Assembly (NCBI RefSeq): GCF_031191545.1
Contig: NZ_CP133472.1
Span: forward strand, 1,178,001-1,242,000
Direction of reading: 5' to 3'
Source of the DNA: Schaalia odontolytica
GTDB lineage: Bacteria; Actinomycetota; Actinomycetes; Actinomycetales; Actinomycetaceae
Length of the DNA: 64,000 nt
Below the pieces are notes generated by a model that was not told the DNA's origin, did no database searches, and was given only the letters and a program-made list of their open reading frames with translations. Positions within the stretch are counted from its first letter, which is position 1. Each line of letters starts with the position of its first letter. The translations under genes were made by a program, and so were the position numbers. Shown here piece after piece: positions 32,475 to 41,232 of this stretch.

Positions 32475-32840
32475 ATGAGTGATACCCCACCACTGGCCCA
32501 CACGCTCGCCACGACGAGCCAGGCTAGCCCCCACCGAGCCTGCTTCCTCCTGCGCGTGCGCCCCGAGAAACTCGCCGAATACGCCGACGTGCACCAGCGT
32601 GTCTGGGACGAGATGCGCCAGGCTCTCAGTGACGCCGGGTGGCGACACTACTCGCTCTTCCTCGATCCGGACACCGGCCTCGTCGTCGGCTACTACGAGG
32701 CGGACGATGCTCGCGCGGCGGCCGCAGCTATGGAAGACCGCGAGGTCAATACGCGCTGGCAAGCCGAAATGGCCCAGTACTTCCAACCGGACGGGGGCGG
32801 CAGTGCCCACTTCCTCAGCCAATACTTCTACCTCGCCTAA
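32475..32840 (+). CDS. rhaM: L-rhamnose mutarotase
   Basis: The product has 121 residues from ATG 32475; in-frame ATGs at 32457 and 32460 would give a slightly longer form. The family pattern is clear after a ~20-residue N-terminal tail: Arg-Val-Arg-Pro-Glu-Lys-Leu-Ala-Glu-Tyr with His-Gln-Arg-Val-Trp, Gly-Trp-Arg-His-Tyr-Ser, Leu-Val-Val-Gly-Tyr-Tyr-Glu, and a C-terminal Phe-Leu-Ser-Gln-Tyr-Phe. It interconverts the anomers of L-rhamnose in the cytoplasm before isomerisation. It is first gene of the catabolic operon. Confidence 0.92.
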   Translation: MSDTPPLAHTLATTSQASPHRACFLLRVRPEKLAEYADVHQRVWDEMRQALSDAGWRHYSLFLDPDTGLVVGYYEADDARAAAAAMEDREVNTRWQAEMAQYFQPDGGGSAHFLSQYFYLA

Positions 32841-32915
32841 TCGCCCACCGAGGCAGTGTCCCAAAGGGACACCCCGGCCTCGTCAATCCACACCCCACAC
32901 GTCGAAGGAGACGTC

Positions 32916-34097
32916 ATGACCATCCACCTGTCCGACCTGCCTGAAAGTGCTCGCACCCTCCTGCGCGAACAGACGATTGAGCTCCCGAGCTGGGCCTTCG
33001 GTAACTCCGGAACCCGCTTCAAGGTATTCCCGAGCCCCGGCACCCCGCGCAACGCCTACGAAAAGATCGATGACGCGGCACAGGTCCACCGGTTCACGGG
33101 CATCACCCCGCGGGTGTCGCTACATATCCCGTGGGATGTGGTCGATGACTTCTCCGACCTGGCGGAGCACGCGCGCTCGCAGGGCATCACGCTGGGCACC
33201 ATCAACTCGAACGTCTTCCAGGACGACGACTACAAGTTCGGCTCGCTGACGAACTCCGACGAGGCAGTGCGGCGCAAGGCCATCGACGCGCACCTGCGCT
33301 GCATCGAGGTCATGCACGCCACCGGTTCTGACACACTCAAGATCTGGCTGGGCGACGGAACGAACTATCCAGGACAGGACTCGATCGCTGCGCGGCAGGA
33401 AAAGCTCGCTGACTCGCTGTCCGTTATCTACGAGAATCTGGCTCCACACCAGCGTCTGCTCCTTGAGTACAAGTTCTTTGAACCCGCCTTCTACCACACT
33501 GATGTTCCGGACTGGGGCACGGCCCTGGCGCACGTGTTGGCCCTGGGCGACCGAGCCGTCGTCTGCCTGGACACCGGCCACCACGCGCCCGGTACCAACA
33601 TCGAATTCATCGTGGTTCAGCTGCTGCGCGCCGGCCGCCTCGGAGCTTTCGACTTCAACTCGCGGTTCTACGCCGACGATGACCTGATCGTGGGATCCGC
33701 AGATCCCTTCCAGCTCTTCCGCATCATGCACGAGATTGTCTCCTTCGGCGCCCTCGCGCCCACCTCCGGCGTGAACTTCATGCTCGACCAGTGCCACAAC
33801 CTCGAAGAAAAGATCCCCGGAGAAATCCTGTCCGCGATGAACGTCCAGGAGGCAACCGCGAAGGCACTCCTTGTCGACCGTGCCGCTCTGGCGAAGGCGC
33901 AGGCCGAGCACGACGTGCTGACTGCCAACCAGGTACTCATGGACGCTTTCTCCTCTGATGTGCGCCCGCTCCTGGGCGAGCTGCGCGAAGAGCAGGGCCT
34001 CGACCCCAACCCGCTTGCGGCCTACGCCGCCTCGGGCTACTTCGAGCGCATCAGCGCGGAGCGAGTGGGTGGTCAGCAGGCCTCCTGGGGCGCATGA
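32916..34097 (+). CDS. rhaI: L-rhamnose isomerase, RhaI (Pseudomonas-type) family
   Basis: The product has 393 residues from ATG 32916 with GAAGGAG upstream. It is a TIM-barrel sugar isomerase of the RhaI group, which differs from E. coli RhaA. Visible metal-site segments are Leu-Leu-Glu-Tyr-Lys-Phe-Phe-Glu-Pro near 185, Cys-Leu-Asp-Thr-Gly-His-His-Ala near 220, and Phe-Asp-Phe-Asn-Ser near 247. It converts L-rhamnose to L-rhamnulose. It overlaps the kinase gene by ATGA. Confidence 0.93.
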   Translation: MTIHLSDLPESARTLLREQTIELPSWAFGNSGTRFKVFPSPGTPRNAYEKIDDAAQVHRFTGITPRVSLHIPWDVVDDFSDLAEHARSQGITLGTINSNVFQDDDYKFGSLTNSDEAVRRKAIDAHLRCIEVMHATGSDTLKIWLGDGTNYPGQDSIAARQEKLADSLSVIYENLAPHQRLLLEYKFFEPAFYHTDVPDWGTALAHVLALGDRAVVCLDTGHHAPGTNIEFIVVQLLRAGRLGAFDFNSRFYADDDLIVGSADPFQLFRIMHEIVSFGALAPTSGVNFMLDQCHNLEEKIPGEILSAMNVQEATAKALLVDRAALAKAQAEHDVLTANQVLMDAFSSDVRPLLGELREEQGLDPNPLAAYAASGYFERISAERVGGQQASWGA

Positions 34098-35725
34098 TGA
34101 CGACCGTTGTCGCTATCGACCTGGGGGCCTCCTCGGGGCGCGTCCTACGGGGCGTGTTCGACGGCGAACGTCTCGCCATCGAGGAGTGCTCCCGCTTCCC
34201 GAACGGGCCGGTCGCCGTTCCTGGGCCTCATCATTCCGACGCTTCTCAATCGGGGGGCGAGGCCCAGGTGGCCTACGAGTGGGACATCCTCGCGCTGTGG
34301 CGAGGCATCCTCGAGGGCCTGCGCGAGGCCAGCCTGCGCGGTGCCGTGGACGCTATCGGAATCGACACGTGGGCTGTGGACTACGGGCTGCTGGACGAGG
34401 GCGGCCGACTGATCGGTAACCCTGCGTCCTACCGTTCCGCGCGCTGTGGCGTTGGCGCGTCCGAGGTGCTCGACCGATGGGATTCCTCCTGGCTCTATGA
34501 GCACAACGGATTACAATTCCAGCCTTTCAATACGCTGTTCCAGCGTGTAGCCGACCGGGGGGAGCGGCGCGCGGACTGCGCGCGCACGGCGCTCCTGATT
34601 CCCGACCTGCTGGCGTACTGGCTCACGGGAGAAGCGCGAAGCGAGCTGACGAACGCGTCGACGACAGGCCTCGTCAATGCCACGGAGCGCGACTGGGATC
34701 CCGAGATCCTTAATCGGCTGCGCGACGACTTCGGGGTGGAGCACCTCTTCCCGCCGATCATTGAGCCGGGGGAGATTGTCGGTGAAGCGCGCGTTGAGGG
34801 TCTTGATCTGCACACCTCGACGGGCGAGCCCACCCCTGTCGTCGCCGTTGGGTCGCACGACACCGCCTCCGCGGTTGCGGGTGTGCCCGCCCAGACCGGG
34901 TCGTTCGCGTACATCTCGAGTGGGACCTGGTCGCTCGTCGGTACCGAGCTCAGTACCCCCGTGCTCTCCGAGGAAGCTTGGGCGGCCAATTTTACGAACG
35001 AGCTGGGTGTCGATGGCACGGTCCGTTTCCTCGCCAACATCATGGGTATGTGGGTGCAGCAGGAATGCCTGAGCGAGTGGGCATCCCTTGGGGATAACGC
35101 GTCGGGCGCTGGAGGTCGGGTCGACTGGCCGCTCCTCGACGCGCAGACTGAGGCAGCCCAGCCCGTACGCTACCTGCTCGACATGTCCTCACCTGAGCTG
35201 ATGGCTCCGGGAGGCATGGTAGAGCGAGTGCGTTCACTGTGGATCCCGGGCCCAGGCGTCTCTTCGTCCCCTTCTGTGGATGACGGATCGTCTTCCGCGG
35301 ACGAGGCAGGGGTGCGCGTTGGTGATCCGAAGGCCTCGGGTGTCGATCCTAGTGAGCGGGCAACCGTGCTGCGGGCGATCACGGACTCGTTGGCGCTGGC
35401 ATACCGCAGGGCGATCCGACGGACATGTGAGCTGAGCGGTACCCTCCCTGAAGCGATTCACCTCGTGGGGGGCGGCTCAAAGAATTGTCTGCTGGCGCAG
35501 GAGACCGCAGATGCGACAGGAATCCCGGTCATTGCGGGACCCGTTGAGGCCACGGCCCTCGGGAACATGCTCATCTCCCTGCGGGCTATCGGCGTGGCCA
35601 GCGGAACGCTGATGGACCTTCGTGCCATTTCGCGGGCGTCGTCGGCGCTCGTGACCTACGAGCCGCGCGCTTCTCATGCGCACCTCTGGGATCAGGCCGA
35701 TGCCCTCCTCGATGCTCGGTCGTAG
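34094..35725 (+). CDS. rhaB: Rhamnulokinase
   Basis: The product has 543 residues and is a FGGY-family carbohydrate kinase: Val-Ala-Ile-Asp-Leu-Gly-Ala-Ser-Ser-Gly-Arg (phosphate-1 motif) at the N-terminus, Ile-Gly-Ile-Asp-Thr-Trp-Ala-Val-Asp-Tyr near 95, Ser-Ser-Gly-Thr-Trp-Ser near 275, and His-Leu-Val-Gly-Gly-Gly-Ser-Lys-Asn near 455. It phosphorylates L-rhamnulose at C1. Compared with E. coli RhaB (~490 residues) it has a low-complexity Ser/Asp-rich insert around residues 385-415. It starts in an ATGA overlap with rhaI. Confidence 0.93.
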   Translation: MMTTVVAIDLGASSGRVLRGVFDGERLAIEECSRFPNGPVAVPGPHHSDASQSGGEAQVAYEWDILALWRGILEGLREASLRGAVDAIGIDTWAVDYGLLDEGGRLIGNPASYRSARCGVGASEVLDRWDSSWLYEHNGLQFQPFNTLFQRVADRGERRADCARTALLIPDLLAYWLTGEARSELTNASTTGLVNATERDWDPEILNRLRDDFGVEHLFPPIIEPGEIVGEARVEGLDLHTSTGEPTPVVAVGSHDTASAVAGVPAQTGSFAYISSGTWSLVGTELSTPVLSEEAWAANFTNELGVDGTVRFLANIMGMWVQQECLSEWASLGDNASGAGGRVDWPLLDAQTEAAQPVRYLLDMSSPELMAPGGMVERVRSLWIPGPGVSSSPSVDDGSSSADEAGVRVGDPKASGVDPSERATVLRAITDSLALAYRRAIRRTCELSGTLPEAIHLVGGGSKNCLLAQETADATGIPVIAGPVEATALGNMLISLRAIGVASGTLMDLRAISRASSALVTYEPRASHAHLWDQADALLDARS

Positions 35726-35740
35726 CTGACGTGTGCTGAC

Positions 35741-35777
35741 GTGGGCCGCGACTCGACTAGTTCGAGCCGCGGCCCAC
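35741..35777 (+). terminator. Terminator hairpin after rhaB
   Basis: GTGGGCCGCG and CGCGGCCCAC form a 10-bp outer stem. An inner CTCGA/TCGAG repeat can extend the fold. Confidence 0.6.
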
Positions 35778-35812
35778 TCGTATCTGGTGGCTCTCCCGTT
35801 CGCACATAAGGA

Positions 35813-35854
35813 AAAGTGTTTGGGGCATGTTCAGTGACATGCCCCAAACACTTT
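35813..35854. terminator. Bidirectional terminator between rhaB and the aldolase gene
   Basis: An 18-bp perfect stem (starting AAAGTGTTTGGGG) with a 6-base loop carries A-rich and T-rich ends, so it can terminate the convergent genes on both strands. Confidence 0.85.
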
Positions 35855-35889
35855 GATAACGAACGGTGCGTCCGGTTTTCCTCGATGGG

Positions 35890-36990
35890 TCAGGACCCCT
35901 GAGTGGCAGCTACCTTCTGGCGATAGGACTCAGCTTCCCAGTTCTCGATGAAGCCGCGCTCTCGATCATCCATGACGCGCACGCGACCGAGCAGGTTCGC
36001 ATCCCGTGCCACGCGCAATGCGTCCAGGAAGGTGTGCAATGCGTTGTCTGAGGCCTCGTTCGTCATACCTGCCGCCGCTACGGCTAGTCCGGGAATGACA
36101 GCGACGATCGGCGCACGCCCGTGCTGGGCACGGTGCAGCGACACTTTCGCGGCCACGATGTCCTCAGTGTCGGTTGCTTCCAGAACAACGGGGAAGGAAC
36201 CCGCGTACACGATCTGATCGGGGATCAACGGACCGCCAGGAGCTGAAGCAGCCGCTGATAGTCCGTCTGTCGATAGCGCGACACTCGGCGCGTCTACCGC
36301 GCGACGGAAGGCTTCCGCCACCCGGGATGGCGAACCCGACAAGGCGGTGCCGGCCTCGTCGATTGCCGCACGGATTGAGGATGTTAGGAAGTCGATCCGC
36401 TCGAGAATCGCATCCTTTGTCGGGCCTGAAACGATGATGCCGTGATTGCCGAGGAGCGTGATCGCCGGCGGGGGAGTGTCGTGCGTGGCCGTGAACGCGC
36501 GGCGACGCTTGTCGATAAGACGCGCGAGAGGAATACCTGGGTCCGTGTAGTCGACCCACAGTGCCTGATCACCCAGGATCTGCTCACAGAGCTCCTCGCC
36601 GCGCGTGTTGCACGTGATCGCGTTGGCTGTCAGAGGGTGCAGGTGGATGACAAGCGGGTCGGGAATAAGCGCGTGAAACAGGATTTCGACGCTCGGGCGG
36701 CGCTCGAACGCGCCACGCTGTGCGAGCTGCGCGGCCGCGCGAACGGGGTCTTCATTGCTGGGGAGCTCTTCAGGATGTTCGAGGGCATGCAGGAGGGTGG
36801 GAATGTCGAGCGGGACCAGGTCTTCCTCGCGCAGGGTTGCGAGCGGAACACCGCTGGGCTTGATGAGGAGTGTGTCACCATCCTTCGCGGATGAGTTTCC
36901 ACCCCCTGAGCGCGTGTACTCCGTGTCTGAACCGATCTGGTTGGACAGCTCGATGAGTTGGGAGACGAGGTCTTGAGATGAAGTAGTCAT
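35890..36990 (-). CDS. Class II aldolase, probable rhamnulose-1-phosphate aldolase
   Basis: The product has 366 residues and is a class II aldolase/adducin domain: Gly-Gly-Gly-Asn-Ser-Ser-Ala-Lys near 29, Ile-Lys-Pro-Ser-Gly-Val near 43, zinc ligands in Val-Ile-His-Leu-His-Pro near 113, and Leu-Leu-Gly-Asn-His-Gly-Ile near 178. This matches the N-terminal aldolase half of the bifunctional RhaE/RhaAD-type proteins; no dehydrogenase half is attached. It would split rhamnulose-1-phosphate to dihydroxyacetone phosphate and lactaldehyde. The operator in its promoter ties it to the rhamnose regulon. No lactaldehyde dehydrogenase or reductase is in the window. Confidence 0.82.
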   Translation of the reverse strand: MTTSSQDLVSQLIELSNQIGSDTEYTRSGGGNSSAKDGDTLLIKPSGVPLATLREEDLVPLDIPTLLHALEHPEELPSNEDPVRAAAQLAQRGAFERRPSVEILFHALIPDPLVIHLHPLTANAITCNTRGEELCEQILGDQALWVDYTDPGIPLARLIDKRRRAFTATHDTPPPAITLLGNHGIIVSGPTKDAILERIDFLTSSIRAAIDEAGTALSGSPSRVAEAFRRAVDAPSVALSTDGLSAAASAPGGPLIPDQIVYAGSFPVVLEATDTEDIVAAKVSLHRAQHGRAPIVAVIPGLAVAAAGMTNEASDNALHTFLDALRVARDANLLGRVRVMDDRERGFIENWEAESYRQKVAATQGS

Positions 36991-37009
36991 TGGTCCTCCA
37001 CAATGAGGA

Positions 37010-37054
37010 TGAAACGTTTCATCTAAGGATATTGAGACGGGGTCTGAATGTCAA
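37010..37054 (-). promoter_or_regulatory. Promoter and operator of the aldolase gene
   Basis: On the minus strand, TTGACA (37054-37049) and TATCCT (37031-37026) are spaced 17 bp. The perfect operator TGAAACGTTTCA (37021-37010) starts four bases after the -10 box, covering the start of transcription. Confidence 0.8.
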
Positions 37055-37107
37055 GACCGGGGCCATGTGCAACTACAGCGAAATGCTGAGCGCACCGCGC
37101 AGGCATA

Positions 37108-37143
37108 GAGGTGGGGGACCCCCACCCGGGGGTCCCCCACCTC
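37108..37143 (-). terminator. Terminator hairpin after nhaC
   Basis: GAGGTGGGGGACCCCC and GGGGGTCCCCCACCTC form a perfect 16-bp stem around ACCC, 12 bp past the NhaC stop on the minus strand. Confidence 0.75.
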
Positions 37144-37155
37144 AACAACAAACGC

Positions 37156-38613
37156 TCAGGCCTCCGCTTCGAGAGCCTTCTGCTCCTCGGGTGTGAGCTT
37201 AGCGATGCCGATGCCCGTGGCCGCCCACAGGAGGGCGAAGAAGATGGCGATCCAGTTGGAAATCGCCCAGGGCATGTAGGCCAGGGTGGCGACGCCCAGG
37301 GTGCCGGCCATGTAGGCACCCGCCGACGTCCATGGGAGGATGGGCTCCCACACGGTGGCCGCGTCCTCGATGGTTCGCGACAGGTTCTTCGGGTCCAGGC
37401 CTCGCTTGATGTACTCGCCGCGCAGCATCTCGCCCGGGATCAGCAGGGAGACCTGGCCGTTCGACGTGATGCCGATGACCGCCAGGCCAGTCACGATCGT
37501 CGACGCGATCAGCGCGAACGTCGACTTCACGGGAGCCAGTAGGCTCGAAATCAGCACGTCCAGCGACCCGGACACGGACACTGTGCCCGCGAAGGCGATC
37601 GCGCAGAAACAAATCAGCAGGACGCTCATCATCGAGTTCATGCCGCCGCGCTCCAGCAGGCGCGTCACGTCCTCGATGACGGAGTCGGCCTGGAAGCCGC
37701 TCTTGCCGACCATGTCGACCTTGAAGCCGTTCACGGAGGCCACGACCGAGTTCGAGAAGGACACTCCCTGGAACACGACCGCATTAAACATGGCGGTCGC
37801 GCACGACACCAGCATGACCGGCACGGTCGGCAGCTTCATCACCGAGCCGACGAGCACGACCAGCACGGGCACCAGCAGGAGCAGGTTCCAGTTGAACGCC
37901 GAATCGAGGGTCGAAAGGATCGTGCCGACCTTCTCGGGCACGGTCCCGCCCGACGACTGCAGGCCGAAGATCAGGTACACGACCGCCGAGGTCAGGAACG
38001 CCGGCACGGTCGTCCACATGAGGTGGCGAATGTGCGTAAACAGGTTCACGCCCGTCGCCAGCGACGCGATGTTCGTCGTGTCCGACAGGGGAGAAAGCTT
38101 GTCGCCGAAGTAGGCGCCCGCCACAATCGCGCCCGCCACCATCGGCAGGTTCGCGTCCATGCCGACCGCAACGCCCATGAAGGCGACGCCGATCGTGCCC
38201 GCAGAACCCCACGACGTGCCCGTGCACAGCGACACGATCGCCGTCACGACCAGCGCAATGAGCGCCAGGAACTGCGGGTTAATGATCTTCAAGCCGTAGT
38301 AGATGAGCATCGGGATCGTGCCTCCCGCCATCCACGTGCCGATCAAGGCGCCGACGACGATGAGGATCAGAACAGCCGGCATGGTCTTTGCGATCTTCTC
38401 GGCGATCGCGCCGATGATCTCGTCCCACGTGTAGCCCAAGGTCATGGCGACAATGCCGGCGACCACGGCCGAAGCGATGAGCAACGGCTCCACCGGGAGG
38501 CTCGCGGCAATGTAGCCGCCGCCCAAAAGGACGATCAGCGTGACCGCGGGAATGGCCGCGACCAGGAGAGATGGAGTGCGGTGAGCCCGCTTCTCCGAGG
38601 AGGTGACTGACAT
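37156..38613 (-). CDS. nhaC: NhaC-family Na+/H+ antiporter
   Basis: The product has 485 residues from ATG 38613 with AAAGGA upstream; an in-frame TTG two codons earlier is less likely. About eleven membrane helices carry the NhaC-family segments Cys-Thr-Gly-Thr-Ser-Trp-Gly-Ser-Ala-Gly-Thr near 138, Gly-Asp-Lys-Leu-Ser-Pro-Leu-Ser-Asp-Thr-Thr near 175, and Trp-Glu-Pro-Ile-Leu-Pro-Trp near 425. It probably exchanges Na+ or an organic anion for protons. It lies 48 bp behind the MalY-type gene on the same strand, so may be the last gene of the xylose transcript or separate. Confidence 0.92.
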   Translation of the reverse strand: MSVTSSEKRAHRTPSLLVAAIPAVTLIVLLGGGYIAASLPVEPLLIASAVVAGIVAMTLGYTWDEIIGAIAEKIAKTMPAVLILIVVGALIGTWMAGGTIPMLIYYGLKIINPQFLALIALVVTAIVSLCTGTSWGSAGTIGVAFMGVAVGMDANLPMVAGAIVAGAYFGDKLSPLSDTTNIASLATGVNLFTHIRHLMWTTVPAFLTSAVVYLIFGLQSSGGTVPEKVGTILSTLDSAFNWNLLLLVPVLVVLVGSVMKLPTVPVMLVSCATAMFNAVVFQGVSFSNSVVASVNGFKVDMVGKSGFQADSVIEDVTRLLERGGMNSMMSVLLICFCAIAFAGTVSVSGSLDVLISSLLAPVKSTFALIASTIVTGLAVIGITSNGQVSLLIPGEMLRGEYIKRGLDPKNLSRTIEDAATVWEPILPWTSAGAYMAGTLGVATLAYMPWAISNWIAIFFALLWAATGIGIAKLTPEEQKALEAEA

Positions 38614-38661
38614 CGTCAATCCTTTCTATTTCATTGCGTCCGCGCGCCACTGCGCGTCCGC

Positions 38662-39843
38662 TTAGTTCGATGCGAGCGCCGCGATCGCCTCGCATAAGCG
38701 CCCCAAAGCCCGCACCAGGTCGCGCTCGGGAAGCGCCACATTGATACGGAAGAAGCCTTCATAGTCGGCCCCGAAGTCCTCGCCCGGGGACACCGCGACC
38801 CGGGAGGCGGCCACGGCCTCGTCGAGAGAAGCGGACGAGGCCAGGTATGCCCGGGCGTCCACCCACACCAGGTACGTGCCGTCGGGGTCGACGACACGAG
38901 CCCGAGGCAGCGCGCGGCGCAGGTAATCAACGGCCACGTGCAGGTTTGCGTCGATGCGATCGCGCAGCTCATCCACCCACGCCTCGCCGAGGTTCCACGC
39001 GGCGATCGTCGCGGGAATCGCGAAGAAATTCGGGTTGTGCAAGCCCATGAGGCGCTTAGCCTCCTCGAGGCGCTCCCCGAGCTCGCCGCGCACCGCGATC
39101 GCCGAGGCCTCCAACCCCGCGCTGTTAAACGTCTTCCCGGGGGACGCGCACTGAATGAGGCACCCCGACTCCCACAGGCGTGGCGCGACGGCCGCGAGCG
39201 GCCGGTACCGGTTCCTGCCCGGCCGTTGGAAATCCGCGTGAATGTCGTCGGAAAGCACCAGCACATCCCCCTGACGCGCGAGGGAAGCGACCATGTCCAT
39301 CTCTCGCTCACTCCACACGCGGCCCGTCGGGTTGTGCGGGCTGCACCAGAGCAGCAGGTCCGCGCCCTCCATCGCGCGGGCGAACAAATCCTCAGGAATC
39401 TGAGGCATCTCGCCCGACAGGTCGAGGGGAACCCGGCGCAGCTCGCACCCGGCGCGCTCCACGACCTCGATGATCGGCCCGTACGCCGGATCCAGCGTCA
39501 CCACGCGCGGAGGGCGCCCCAGCGACCCCGGCAAGACGATCGAGCACAGGGCCGACACGCACTGCACGATACGCGGGAAAAAGTGCACGGCGCCCTGCTC
39601 GAGCGCCCACCCGTGGCGGCGCTCCTGCCAGTGGGCAGCGGCCTCGCGAAAGTCATCGAAGACCTCCGTGTAGCCGAAAATCCCCTCCGTGCACGCGTCC
39701 ACGATCGCGCGCGACACCTCCGGGCACGTCGCGAACTCCATGTCCGCGACCGATAGGGACAGCGCATCCTCGCCCAGGTGCGCAGCCAGCAAGTCCCACT
39801 TCGCGCTGTGCGTCCCCCAACGAGTGATCGTCTCGTCAAACAT
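38662..39843 (-). CDS. MalY/PatB-type PLP-dependent C-S lyase/aminotransferase
   Basis: The product has 393 residues from ATG 39843 (the in-frame start three codons earlier overlaps xylB more). It is a fold-type I PLP enzyme: Ser-Val-Ala-Asp-Met-Glu-Phe near 32, Leu-Trp-Cys-Ser-Pro-His-Asn-Pro-Thr-Gly-Arg near 165, Leu-Ser-Asp-Asp-Ile-His-Ala-Asp near 195, and the PLP lysine in Ser-Pro-Gly-Lys-Thr-Phe-Asn near 233. MalY/PatB proteins cleave cystathionine and other C-S bonds. Overlap with xylB by 8 bp puts it in the xylose transcript, but I see no metabolic link. Confidence 0.88.
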   Translation of the reverse strand: MFDETITRWGTHSAKWDLLAAHLGEDALSLSVADMEFATCPEVSRAIVDACTEGIFGYTEVFDDFREAAAHWQERRHGWALEQGAVHFFPRIVQCVSALCSIVLPGSLGRPPRVVTLDPAYGPIIEVVERAGCELRRVPLDLSGEMPQIPEDLFARAMEGADLLLWCSPHNPTGRVWSEREMDMVASLARQGDVLVLSDDIHADFQRPGRNRYRPLAAVAPRLWESGCLIQCASPGKTFNSAGLEASAIAVRGELGERLEEAKRLMGLHNPNFFAIPATIAAWNLGEAWVDELRDRIDANLHVAVDYLRRALPRARVVDPDGTYLVWVDARAYLASSASLDEAVAASRVAVSPGEDFGADYEGFFRINVALPERDLVRALGRLCEAIAALASN

Positions 39844-41206
39844 CGGAGCCACCCGCCCCCAGGTCCGCCACGTTCAGGGCAGCCGCCTGCTTCGCCGCCC
39901 CCAGGGCGACGTACTCGGCGGGGGAGGGGACCTCCACCTCGGCCCCCAGGATGCCCGAGGCCAGGGCCCGCACCGCTCTCGAGCGCGCCCCGCCGCCGAC
40001 CATGACCACCCGCTCGATGGGCACGCCCTGCGCGCGCACCGCGTCCAGGGCCCCGCGCATGAGCGTCAGCAGCCCCTCGACCGCCGCGCGAGCCACGTGC
40101 GCGGGGTCGCAATTCGCCAGCGTCATGCCCTCCAACGTCGCCGTCGCATCCGGCAGATTCGGAGTGCGCTCTCCCTCGAAGTACGGGATCAGCCGCAGCC
40201 CACCCGCATTCGGAACTGACAGGGCCGCCTCGTCGAACTCCTCGTATCCCAGGCCCGTCACCCGCCTCATCGCGTCGATAATCCGCGACGCGTTCAGCGT
40301 GCACGCCAGCGGCAGCCACCGGCCTGACGCGTCCGAAAAGCCCGTGACCAGGCCGGATGGATCCGACACGGCAGACTCCGACACCGCCGCGACTACGCCC
40401 GACGTCCCCAGGCTCAGCATCGCCGCGCCCGGACCCAAATCCACGCCGAGGGCCGCCGCAGCGTTATCACCCGCGCCCGGACCCAAGGCAATCTCGCCCC
40501 AGCCGCGCGCCTCGTCCCCGCGCGCCACGACCTCGTACGGTTCCGCGATCCACGGCAGCACGACGCTCTCGGCCCGCTCCTCGCTGCAGCGCAGCGCCTG
40601 GGCGAGAATGTCACGCCGATACGCCGACGCCGACCGATCCACGTACCCCGTCCCCGAGGCATCCGACCGATCCGTCGCCAAGCCCTCCAACCCCAGGCGC
40701 TCGAAACCGCCCGCGATCCGCCACGTCAAGTAGTCGTGGGGTAAGCACACCGCGGCCACGCGCTGGGCCGCCTCCGGCTCGTGATCCGCCAACCACCGCA
40801 GCTTCGTGACCGTTAACGACGCGACCGGAACCGAGCCCGTGGCATCGGCCCACCAGGCCTCGCCCGACGACTCGCCCGCACGCTCTGCGATCAAATCCCG
40901 AGCTGCGCCCGCGCTCCTCGTGTCATTCCACAGCAGGGCCGGCCGAATCACCTCGCCCCGCTCATCCAGCACGACCATGCCGTGCTGCTGGCCGCCCACG
41001 CTGAGCGCTCGCACGTCATCCAGCCCGCCGGCCGCAGCCACGGCCTCGTTCAACGCGTCCCACCAGGCGCGCGGATCCACCTCGGTGCCCTCCGGATGCG
41101 GCGCGCGACCCTCGCGCACCACCTCGCCCGACACCGGATCCCATACGACCACCTTGCACGACTGCGTCGAGGAATCGACGCCCGCAACGAAAGGCCTCTC
41201 GCCCAT
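39836..41206 (-). CDS. xylB: Xylulokinase
   Basis: The product has 456 residues and is a FGGY kinase: Val-Ala-Gly-Val-Asp-Ser-Ser-Thr-Gln-Ser at the N-terminus, Gly-Gly-Gln-Gln-His-Gly-Met-Val near 72, Leu-Trp-Asn-Asp-Thr-Arg near 92, Gly-Ala-Gly-Asp-Asn-Ala near 228, and Val-Met-Val-Gly-Gly-Gly-Ala-Arg-Ser near 408. It phosphorylates D-xylulose. ATG 41206 is spaced seven bases from GAGGGG; the preceding GTG is possible. It follows xylA by 26 bp. Confidence 0.94.
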   Translation of the reverse strand: MGERPFVAGVDSSTQSCKVVVWDPVSGEVVREGRAPHPEGTEVDPRAWWDALNEAVAAAGGLDDVRALSVGGQQHGMVVLDERGEVIRPALLWNDTRSAGAARDLIAERAGESSGEAWWADATGSVPVASLTVTKLRWLADHEPEAAQRVAAVCLPHDYLTWRIAGGFERLGLEGLATDRSDASGTGYVDRSASAYRRDILAQALRCSEERAESVVLPWIAEPYEVVARGDEARGWGEIALGPGAGDNAAAALGVDLGPGAAMLSLGTSGVVAAVSESAVSDPSGLVTGFSDASGRWLPLACTLNASRIIDAMRRVTGLGYEEFDEAALSVPNAGGLRLIPYFEGERTPNLPDATATLEGMTLANCDPAHVARAAVEGLLTLMRGALDAVRAQGVPIERVVMVGGGARSRAVRALASGILGAEVEVPSPAEYVALGAAKQAAALNVADLGAGGSDV

Positions 41207-41232
41207 CACACAACCCCTCGTCGAAGAGACGA

